Source: Triglochin maritima
Taxonomy: Eukaryota > Streptophyta > Magnoliopsida > Alismatales > Juncaginaceae
Length of the DNA stretch: 64,000 nucleotides
Assembly: GCA_963682175.1 (NCBI GenBank)
Contig: OY821771.1
Coordinates: 26,680,201-26,744,200 of the forward strand
Reading direction: 5' to 3'
The notes below the pieces were generated by a model, which was not told the DNA's origin, ran no database searches, and saw nothing but the letters and a program-made list of their open reading frames with translations. Below are positions 55,648-64,000 of the stretch, piece by piece (within the stretch, counting starts at the first letter, position 1; every line of letters begins with the position of its first letter). A program made the translations under genes and the position numbers.

Positions 55648-57132
55648 TCAAGTACCTACAATTGAAGATTTTGGTACCCATTTTTGCTTGGGTCCAATCA
55701 TGTTAGTTTTTGGAACCCAAACCATTTTGGTTTTAGGTGCCCAAATACTTGAGGAAGTTTTATTCACTACAAAATGCTTTCCATTCAAAGTAGTGTGAAT
55801 AACATGGTTCTTAAAGTTATTAGCATAAAAACCTATACCATGTTTATCTAGTGATTGTCTTTGACTACCAATAAGCATATCAAGCATTTTCTTTCCACTT
55901 GTGAATTTTTCAAGATCCTTTTGTAATTGAACATTCTTAGCAATTAGATCTTGAATATCAACACTACATGAAGGTTTTGCATTTAGAGTTGCAATTTCAT
56001 CAATCAATTGAGTGTTCTCTAATGCAATTTTATCATGACTAGCAAGTAATTCATTCTTATCATTTATGATAGATTCAATTTGAGATTGTAGCTCATTGAT
56101 TTTCTTTCTTGCTAGTTTATTCTTTTGACAAATTTTCTCAAAATTTTCAAGTAATTCATTGAATTCACATTGAAGTTCATTATATGCATTTGAATCATTT
56201 GAATCAATTGAATCATGACTAGAGCAAGAAGATACCTCACTATCATCGTCTTCTATTGCCATGAAGCACATTGAGGCGAATTCGCCTTCAATTGATGAAG
56301 ATGATGAAGTGTCCCAAGTAGCTTTAAGAGCTTTCTTCTTCTCTTTTCTCTTGCTCTTCTTCTTCTCTTTTCTCCTTTCTTTCTCTTCTTTGAGAAATTC
56401 CTTGAATTTATATGTCACCAATTGTTCCTCGATATCACTATCTTCTTTGATCGAATTGGCGACGGCGTGTAGCCCTAAGGATTTCTTGACTCTCTTCTCA
56501 TTTCGGTCTTTCATTTGTATCTCATATGTCATGAGACTTCCCATGAGTTCTTCAAGTGATAATTTCGTTAGATCTTGCGTTTCTTCTATTGCGGTTGTCT
56601 TTTCTTCCCAATCGTCGTTGAGAGACCGGAGAATCTTCCTTGTCATTTCTCCCTTGCTAAAAATCTTTCCAAGAGCACTAAGGGAGTTAATTATCTCGGT
56701 GAAGCGAGTGTGCATCTCACTTATGTTTTCACCGGATTGCATACGAAATAGTTCATATTTATGCATGAGCAAATTAATCCTAGTTTCTTTCAATCTATTT
56801 GAACCCTCATGATGCATTTCTAATGTATGCCAAATATCATAAGCACTTTCACAACCTCTTACCCTATTGTATTCCCCTTCATTTAACCCACAATACAAGA
56901 TATTCATAATGCGGGAATTCATCTCCGCTTCCTTAATTTTGGGTTTTGTTAAGGATACAATTTCATCATCATTAGGAGGTGTATATGAGTTTAATATGAA
57001 TGTCCAATATTTCAAATCATTTGATTGCAAATATATTCTCATTCTTTTCTTCCAATAGTCATAATTTAACTCATTAAACAAAGGTGGCTTAGATGTGGAT
57101 AATCCTTCACAATGATTAGAAGTAGATGTCAT
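55648..57132 (-). CDS. Gag of array unit 2 (copia, gag-only)
   Basis: A 494-residue frame starting 39 nt after the primer site. It has a DUF4219-like start (about 10-50, NELNYDYWKKRM), the copia-type gag domain (UBN2/Retrotran_gag_2, about 55-210, with AYDIWHTLEMHHEG and SLNDDWEEKTTAIEE), a Lys/Glu/Arg-rich block (247-268), a Ser/acidic region (275-312), a long coiled coil (about 318-412) and three WVPK-type repeats (463-488) before the stop. Autonomous relatives have a CCHC knuckle where the Lys-rich block stands and continue from the WVPK repeats into protease. Here the knuckle is absent and the frame ends just before the protease would begin. It could make capsid-like protein; RNA binding would rest on the basic block. 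Confidence 0.92.
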   Translation of the reverse strand: MTSTSNHCEGLSTSKPPLFNELNYDYWKKRMRIYLQSNDLKYWTFILNSYTPPNDDEIVSLTKPKIKEAEMNSRIMNILYCGLNEGEYNRVRGCESAYDIWHTLEMHHEGSNRLKETRINLLMHKYELFRMQSGENISEMHTRFTEIINSLSALGKIFSKGEMTRKILRSLNDDWEEKTTAIEETQDLTKLSLEELMGSLMTYEIQMKDRNEKRVKKSLGLHAVANSIKEDSDIEEQLVTYKFKEFLKEEKERRKEKKKSKRKEKKKALKATWDTSSSSSIEGEFASMCFMAIEDDDSEVSSCSSHDSIDSNDSNAYNELQCEFNELLENFEKICQKNKLARKKINELQSQIESIINDKNELLASHDKIALENTQLIDEIATLNAKPSCSVDIQDLIAKNVQLQKDLEKFTSGKKMLDMLIGSQRQSLDKHGIGFYANNFKNHVIHTTLNGKHFVVNKTSSSIWAPKTKMVWVPKTNMIGPKQKWVPKSSIVGT

Positions 57133-57185
57133 GCTAAATTACGATTAAGTAAATGAAATTAGCAACCTAATGCTCTGATACCAAT

Positions 57186-58698
57186 TGTTAGGATCTATGA
57201 CCCTCTAATCGATAGAAAAATGAGGAATTAAAAATATTAATCGAAGGATTAAGGAAGAGACAATTGCAAACCACAAATTCGTCGACACTGGAGTTTAGAG
57301 AGGTTCGGCACCCACACCCGGGTCCTAGTCCTCCTCGCAAGCCTCGCTCGATCCCCCGAGCCTCGCTTACGGTTCCACTAACTGATCTCCGTTCCGGGCC
57401 GAGACCAACGTCGTTTACAACACCGAGCCTCGCGAACAACCTCGCCTCGCTCGTGTCTCCTCTCACAACCCGAGAGGGAGCTTCCTCGAAGCTTTACAAC
57501 TTGGTGATTCTTGAATAAGGAATTGGAATCACAATCTAACTAACACTCTATACTTGAGCACACTTGGATATGATATGGAATTGGATATGCAAGTGGTGAA
57601 GTTTAGGCTTGAGTGTTGTGGATTGAGAGCTTGAAGATGGAGAGGATTTGGCTTTGAGTATTAAATAGATAGGAAGTGTTCAAGATCTCCAAAGCAACCA
57701 AATGAGGTCCTATTTATAAGCCTTCAAGCTCATCTAGCCGTTTGGGAGTTGGTGGGGAATGGACCAATGAGAAAGCAAGATGTGACTTAAGCTCGGCCAG
57801 AAATCGAGACAGATTCGGTCGACCGTTATCCACACGGTAGTCCGAAACATTGGTCTGAACAAAGAACTCGGTTGACCGATTATGTATCGGATCACCGTTC
57901 ACCAACCTCCAGTAGCTTTTATCTATTTAGCCCTAATTAAATTCGGTTCACAGAAGTCCATTCGGTTCACCGTTCCAAGGTGGACAGTAGAATTGATTGG
58001 GCTCTGATCTACTCAAGTTCGGTTGACCGTGTATACTTCGGTATACCGAAGTAGCGCGGGAATTGCGCTGACAAAGCGTGGGAGATTGGTTTACCAATAA
58101 CGGTCAAGTTAAATAGCCGTTGGTCTCCTAAAGCAATATGATTCGGTTGACCGAATGAAGTTCGGTGTACCGAATATGGATAAGTCAATTTGGCTTTAGG
58201 TCAAGATTTAAATACGACCGTTGGAGCAAAGTCCAAAACCGGTCCAGGCTAATTCGGTCTACCGAAGGCGGTTCGGTATACCGAGGTGGTTATTCCAGGG
58301 AACACCTAAAGGATTCTACACGGTTGACCGCAAGGTGTTCGGTGGACCGAACTCTACAAGATTCGGTTTACCGAGAAGGGGTCGGTTAACCGTGGGGATA
58401 CGGGACAGAATCCTAATGTGCTCAAGTTTACATTAATCCTTAGGACTCAAATTATACTACATTACATATTGGTCCAAAGCTTGATTACATGTCTTGAGTC
58501 TTTATCTTCTTGTCCCCAAGCTCCTTAGCTTGATTCTTCATCAACCTATTAAGAATATCGCAAGTACACGAATATATATGCAATGCATGTATTCATGTTT
58601 GCTTACTTTGATTGTCTAGGTTGATTGATTAAATATAGATTAAGATTAGATTACTTAATCACCAAAACTAAATAAAGATTAAGGCTAAAAAGCCAACA
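57186..58698 (-). repeat. Array LTR 3
   Basis: 1,513 bp; it differs from LTR 2 by one change I noticed (C to A near 57952, breaking one palindrome of the 19-bp pairs). Confidence 0.95.
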
Positions 58699-59297
58699 AT
58701 CTCCCCCTTTTTGATGATGGCAAATCTATATCTTAATATTTTGAGTTCAATTGTATTTCTCCCCTTTCTATATGTTTTGTTTCTTAACATATATGTAATC
58801 TATGCATTTACAAGATTTCTCCCCCTAACAACATGCATAGTTTATTTAAAATTGAAGCTCATCTTAATTCTTCTCCCCCTTTGACATCAATCAAAAAGCA
58901 AACATTAAGCATTTGATGCAAGGGTAAGAGATATCTAACTCTCTCCCTTAATTATATGATTTTGTACTTTAAGGCTCCCCCTATCAATTAGGCTAAATAG
59001 CAACAATGAGTATTAACAATTAAGTGCATTTCTATTCTCCCTCTTAGCCTATTTAACATCCATTTTACAATTTTACATTTATGATTATGGATGTGGTATA
59101 TGATATGCAATGAATAGGGTATAAGATATGCAATGAATTATATCATAAGATATGTCTATTAAGCTCTAAAATTTAGATTAGAATCAATCAAAATTTATAC
59201 CGTCGTGGCGCTTTGAATTGACTCAACCCGTATTTGGTGATGCAACCAGCTTTAAATTTTTCTTTGAAGCTCATCCGGTCACCACCGATTTCCTCCT

Positions 59298-60782
59298 TCA
59301 AGTACCTACAATTGAAGATTTTGGTACCCATTTTTGCTTGGGTCCAATCATGTTAGTTTTTGGAACCCAAACCATTTTGGTTTTAGGTGCCCAAATACTT
59401 GAGGAAGTTTTATTCACTACAAAATGCTTTCCATTCAAAGTAGTGTGAATAACATGGTTCTTAAAGTTATTAGCATAAAAACCTATACCATGTTTATCTA
59501 GTGATTGTCTTTGACTACCAATAAGCATATCAAGCATTTTCTTTCCACTTGTGAATTTTTCAAGATCCTTTTGTAATTGAACATTCTTAGCAATTAGATC
59601 TTGAATATCAACACTACATGAAGGTTTTGCATTTAGAGTTGCAATTTCATCAATCAATTGAGTGTTCTCTAATGCAATTTTATCATGACTAGCAAGTAAT
59701 TCATTCTTATCATTTATGATAGATTCAATTTGAGATTGTAGCTCATTGATTTTCTTTCTTGCTAGTTTATTCTTTTGACAAATTTTCTCAAAATTTTCAA
59801 GTAATTCATTGAATTCACATTGAAGTTCATTATATGCATTTGAATCATTTGAATCAATTGAATCATGATTAGAGCAAGAAGATACCTCACTATCATCGTC
59901 TTCTATTGCCATGAAGCACATTGAGGCGAATTCGCCTTCAATTGATGAAGATGATGAAGTGTCCCAAGTAGCTTTAAGAGCTTTCTTCTTCTCTTTTCTC
60001 TTGCTCTTCTTCTTCTCTTTTCTCCTTTCTTTCTCTTCTTTGAGAAATTCCTTGAATTTATATGTCACCAATTGTTCCTCGATATCACTATCTTCTTTGA
60101 TCGAATTGGCGACGGCGTGTAGCCCTAGGGATTTCTTGACTCTCTTCTCATTTCGGTCTTTCATTTGTATCTCATATGTCATGAGACTTCCCATGAGTTC
60201 TTCAAGTGACAATTTCGTTAGATCTTGCGTTTCTTCTATTGCGGTTGTCTTTTCTTCCCAATCGTCGTTGAGAGACCGGAGAATCTTCCTTGTCATTTCT
60301 CCCTTGCTAAAAATCTTTCCAAGAGCACTAAGGGAGTTAATTATCTCGGTGAAGCGAGTGTGCATCTCACTTATGTTTTCACCGGATTGCATACGAAATA
60401 GTTCATATTTATGCATGAGCAAATTAATCCTAGTTTCTTTCAATCTATTTGAACCCTCATGATGCATTTCTAATGTATGCCAAATATCATAAGCACTTTC
60501 ACAACCTCTTACCCTATTGTATTCCCCTTCATTTAACCCACAATACAAGATATTCATAATGCGGGAATTCATCTCCGCTTCCTTAATTTTGGGTTTTGTT
60601 AAGGATACAATTTCATCATCATTAGGAGGTGTATATGAGTTTAATATGAATGTCCAATATTTCAAATCATTTGATTGCAAATATATTCTCATTCTTTTCT
60701 TCCAATAGTCATAATTTAACTCATTAAACAAAGGTGGCTTAGATGTGGATAATCCTTCACAATGATTAGAAGTAGATGTCAT
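59298..60782 (-). CDS. Gag of array unit 3
   Basis: Same 494-residue protein as unit 2 with one substitution seen (Ser305 to Asn, G to A on the coding strand near 59869). The frame is fully open. Domains are as in unit 2. Confidence 0.92.
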   Translation of the reverse strand: MTSTSNHCEGLSTSKPPLFNELNYDYWKKRMRIYLQSNDLKYWTFILNSYTPPNDDEIVSLTKPKIKEAEMNSRIMNILYCGLNEGEYNRVRGCESAYDIWHTLEMHHEGSNRLKETRINLLMHKYELFRMQSGENISEMHTRFTEIINSLSALGKIFSKGEMTRKILRSLNDDWEEKTTAIEETQDLTKLSLEELMGSLMTYEIQMKDRNEKRVKKSLGLHAVANSIKEDSDIEEQLVTYKFKEFLKEEKERRKEKKKSKRKEKKKALKATWDTSSSSSIEGEFASMCFMAIEDDDSEVSSCSNHDSIDSNDSNAYNELQCEFNELLENFEKICQKNKLARKKINELQSQIESIINDKNELLASHDKIALENTQLIDEIATLNAKPSCSVDIQDLIAKNVQLQKDLEKFTSGKKMLDMLIGSQRQSLDKHGIGFYANNFKNHVIHTTLNGKHFVVNKTSSSIWAPKTKMVWVPKTNMIGPKQKWVPKSSIVGT

Positions 60783-60835
60783 GCTAAATTACGATTAAGT
60801 AAATGAAATTAGCAACCTAATGCTCTGATACCAAT

Positions 60836-62348
60836 TGTTAGGATCTATGACCCTCTAATCGATAGAAAAATGAGGAATTAAAAATATTAATCGAAGGATT
60901 AAGGAAGAGACAATTGCAAACCACAAATTCGTCGACACTGGAGTTTAGAGAGGTTCGGCACCCACACCCGGGTCCTAGTCCTCCTCGCAAGCCTCGCTCG
61001 ATCCCCCGAGCCTCGCTTACGGTTCCACTAACTGATCTCCGTTCCGGGCCGAGACCAACGTCGTTTACAACACCGAGCCTCGCGAACAACCTCGCCTCGC
61101 TCGTGTCTCCTCTCACAACCCGAGAGGGAGCTTCCTCGAAGCTTTACAACTTGGTGATTCTTGAATAAGGAATTGGAATCACAATCTAACTAACACTCTA
61201 TACTTGAGCACACTTGGATATGATATGGAATTGGATATGCAAGTGGTGAAGTTTAGGCTTGAGTGTTGTGGATTGAGAGCTTGAAGATGGAGAGGATTTG
61301 GCTTTGAGTATTAAATAGATAGGAAGTGTTCAAGATCTCCAAAGCAACCAAATGAGGTCCTATTTATAAGCCTTCAAGCTCATCTAGCCGTTTGGGAGTT
61401 GGTGGGGAATGGACCAATGAGAAAGCAAGATGTGACTTAAGCTCGGCCAGAAATCGAGACAGATTCGGTCGACCGTTATCCACACGGTAGTCCGAAACAT
61501 TGGTCTGAACAAAGAACTCGGTTGACCGATTATGTATCGGATCACCGTTCACCAACCTCCAGTAGCTTTTATCTATTTAGCCCTAATTAAATTCGGTTCA
61601 CCGAAGTCCATTCGGTTCACCGTTCCAAGGTGGACAGTAGAATTGATTGGGCTCTGATCTACTCAAGTTCGGTTGACCGTGTATACTTCGGTATACCGAA
61701 GTAGCGCGGGAATTGCGCTGACAAAGCGTGGGAGATTGGTTTACCAATAACGGTCAAGTTAAATAGCCGTTGGTCTCCTAAAGCAATATGATTCGGTTGA
61801 CCGAATGAAGTTCGGTGTACCGAATATGGATAAGTCAATTTGGCTTTAGGTCAAGATTTAAATACGACCGTTGGAGCAAAGTCCAAAACCGGTCCAGGCT
61901 AATTCGGTCTACCGAAGGCGGTTCGGTATACCGAGGTGGTTATTCCAGGGAACACCTAAAGGATTCTACACGGTTGACCGCAAGGTGTTCGGTGGACCGA
62001 ACTCTACAAGATTCGGTTTACCGAGAAGGGGTCGGTTAACCGTGGGGATACGGGACAGAATCCTAATGTGCTCAAGTTTACATTAATCCTTAGGACTCAA
62101 ATTATACTACATTACATATTGGTCCAAAGCTTGATTACATGTCTTGAGTCTTTATCTTCTTGTCCCCAAGCTCCTTAGCTTGATTCTTCATCAACCTATT
62201 AAGAATATCGCAAGTACACGAATATATATGCAATGCATGTATTCATGTTTGCTTACTTTGATTGTCTAGGTTGATTGATTAAATATAGATTAAGATTAGA
62301 TTACTTAATCACCAAAACTAAATAAAGATTAAGGCTAAAAAGCCAACA
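60836..62348 (-). repeat. Array LTR 4
   Basis: 1,513 bp, carrying the LTR 2-type derived bases. Confidence 0.95.
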
Positions 62349-62947
62349 ATCTCCCCCTTTTTGATGATGGCAAATCTATATCTTAATATTTTGAGTTCAA
62401 TTGTATTTCTCCCCTTTCTATATGTTTTGTTTCTTAACATATATGTAATCTATGCATTTACAAGATTTCTCCCCCTAACAACATGCATAGTTTATTTAAA
62501 ATTGAAGCTCATCTTAATTCTTCTCCCCCTTTGACATCAATCAAAAAGCAAACATTAAGCATTTGATGCAAGGGTAAGAGATATCTAACTCTCTCCCTTA
62601 ATTATATGATTTTGTACTTTAAGGCTCCCCCTATCAATTAGGCTAAATAGCAACAATGAGTATTAACAATTAAGTGCATTTCTATTCTCCCTCTTAGCCT
62701 ATTTAACATCCATTTTACAATTTTACATTTATGATTATGGATGTGGTATATGATATGCAATGAATAGGGTATAAGATATGCAATGAATTATATCATAAGA
62801 TATGTCTATTAAGCTCTAAAATTTAGATTAGAATCAATCAAAATTTATACCGTCGTGGCGCTTTGAATTGACTCAACCCGTATTTGGTGATGCAACCAGC
62901 TTTAAATTTTTCTTTGAAGCTCATCCGGTCACCACCGATTTCCTCCT

Positions 62948-64000
62948 TCAAGTACCTACAATTGAAGATTTTGGTACCCATTTTTGCTTGGGTCCAATCA
63001 TGTTAGTTTTTGGAACCCAAACCATTTTGGTTTTAGGTGCCCAAATACTTGAGGAAGTTTTATTCACTACAAAATGCTTTCCATTCAAAGTAGTGTGAAT
63101 AACATGGTTCTTAAAGTTATTAGCATAAAAACCTATACCATGTTTATCTAGTGATTGTCTTTGACTACCAATAAGCATATCAAGCATTTTCTTTCCACTT
63201 GTGAATTTTTCAAGATCCTTTTGTAATTGAACATTCTTAGCAATTAGATCTTGAATATCAACACTACATGAAGGTTTTGCATTTAGAGTTGCAATTTCAT
63301 CAATCAATTGAGTGTTCTCTAATGCAATTTTATCATGACTAGCAAGTAATTCATTCTTATCATTTATGATAGATTCAATTTGAGATTGTAGCTCATTGAT
63401 TTTCTTTCTTGCTAGTTTATTCTTTTGACAAATTTTCTCAAAATTTTCAAGTAATTCATTGAATTCACATTGAAGTTCATTATATGCATTTGAATCATTT
63501 GAATCAATTGAATCATGACTAGAGCAAGAAGATACCTCACTATCATCGTCTTCTATTGCCATGAAGCACATTGAGGCGAATTCGCCTTCAATTGATGAAG
63601 ATGATGAAGTGTCCCAAGTAGCTTTAAGAGCTTTCTTCTTCTCTTTTCTCTTGCTCTTCTTCTTCTCTTTTCTCCTTTCTTTCTCTTCTTTGAGAAATTC
63701 CTTGAATTTATATGTCACCAATTGTTCCTCGATATCACTATCTTCTTTGATCGAATTGGCGACGGCGTGTAGCCCTAGGGATTTCTTGACTCTCTTCTCA
63801 TTTCGGTCTTTCATTTGTATCTCATATGTCATGAGACTTCCCATGAGTTCTTCAAGTGACAATTTCGTTAGATCTTGCGTTTCTTCTATTGCGGTTGTCT
63901 TTTCTTCCCAATCGTCGTTGAGAGACCGGAGAATCTTCCTTGTCATTTCTCCCTTGCTAAAAATCTTTCCAAGAGCACTAAGGGAGTTAATTATCTCGGT
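62948..64000 (-). CDS. Gag of array unit 4, cut by the window edge
   Basis: The C-terminal 350 or so codons of the same Gag. The frame is open to the right edge of the window; the N-terminus, primer site and next LTR would lie beyond it (the next LTR is expected at 64486). Confidence 0.9.
   Translation of the reverse strand, partial: TEIINSLSALGKIFSKGEMTRKILRSLNDDWEEKTTAIEETQDLTKLSLEELMGSLMTYEIQMKDRNEKRVKKSLGLHAVANSIKEDSDIEEQLVTYKFKEFLKEEKERRKEKKKSKRKEKKKALKATWDTSSSSSIEGEFASMCFMAIEDDDSEVSSCSSHDSIDSNDSNAYNELQCEFNELLENFEKICQKNKLARKKINELQSQIESIINDKNELLASHDKIALENTQLIDEIATLNAKPSCSVDIQDLIAKNVQLQKDLEKFTSGKKMLDMLIGSQRQSLDKHGIGFYANNFKNHVIHTTLNGKHFVVNKTSSSIWAPKTKMVWVPKTNMIGPKQKWVPKSSIVGT

Larger units (their letters stand above)
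49886..64000 (-). mobile_element. Tandem array of a gag-only Sirevirus-like copia element, period 3,650 bp
   Basis: LTRs begin at 49886, 53536, 57186 and 60836, each exactly 3,650 bp apart. Each unit is a 1,513-bp LTR plus a 2,137-bp interior, and adjacent units share one LTR (LTR-interior-LTR-interior), with no target duplications between units. The interior holds only an initiator tRNA-Met primer site, a gag frame and a multiple polypurine tract; protease, integrase and reverse transcriptase are missing. The array continues beyond the window. The Sirevirus assignment rests on the Gag type, the multiple polypurine tract and the palindrome-rich U3. A misassembly of one element cannot be excluded from sequence alone, but the copies differ at scattered bases. 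Confidence 0.93.

Noticed and set aside
49886..64000. Regularly spaced repeats as a CRISPR array or ordinary satellite
   Set aside because: The unit is 3,650 bp with LTR ends, primer site and gag, clearly retrotransposon-derived.
1..64000. tRNA or rRNA genes
   Set aside because: Only primer binding sites complementary to tRNA 3' ends were seen; no complete tRNA or rRNA gene was recognised.

Overview
The window reads as repeat-dense plant nuclear DNA. The evidence is plant-type LTR retrotransposons primed by tRNA-Asp and initiator tRNA-Met, CACTA and PIF/Harbinger-type protein relics, TTTAGGG-like motifs and no bacterial-type gene organisation. The species cannot be named from the sequence. 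No convincing host gene is visible. Nearly everything is transposable-element sequence, much of it nested and decayed.

Layout. 1-2.6 kb: AT-rich, no gene. 2.6-4.58 kb: probable Ty1/copia LTR (+). 4.58-5.62 kb: decayed plant-transposon-protein gene (-). 6-8.6 kb: no gene, ending in a CACTA-style subterminal repeat field. 8.9-10.25 kb: CACTA transposase relic (-). 10.26-16.3 kb: decayed element A (+). 16.3-33.2 kb: decayed element B (-), split by the complete young element C (-, 22,325-31,328, target duplication CAAAC). 33.9-36.7 kb: a solo LTR (target duplication ACGCG) and a truncated LTR of the C family. 36.7-40.6 kb: decayed element D (+). 41,155-47,666: complete element E (+, target duplication GTTAG). 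48.7-49.7 kb: broken Myb/SANT-like gene of PIF/Harbinger ORF1 type (-). 49,886 to the window end: a tandem array with an exact 3,650-bp period, made of a gag-only Sirevirus-like copia element (1,513-bp LTR plus 2,137-bp interior), showing four LTRs and four interiors, the last one cut by the window edge.

Elements A-E form one extended group of non-autonomous Ty3/gypsy elements with an Athila/Tat-like Gag and protease. They have a tRNA-Asp primer site, Gag with capsid and CCHC knuckle, usually a retropepsin-like protease, then a C-terminal tail, and no reverse transcriptase or integrase. A further 1.3-1.6 kb of conserved non-coding DNA separates the reading frame from the polypurine tract. They would need enzymes supplied by another element. 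C is nearly intact; the others carry stops, frameshifts or deletions.

The most unusual signals are regulatory. In C, B and E, a pair of palindromes sits about 90-120 bp upstream of the LTR TATA box, and a matching pair sits 134-138 nt downstream of the primer site. Pair spacing within an element agrees (21 bp in C and B, 32 bp in E), and in E the leader pair is the reverse complement of the U3 pair. The copia LTRs carry a different grammar: repeated pairs of CGGTNNACCG palindromes exactly 19 bp apart, upstream of the TATA box.
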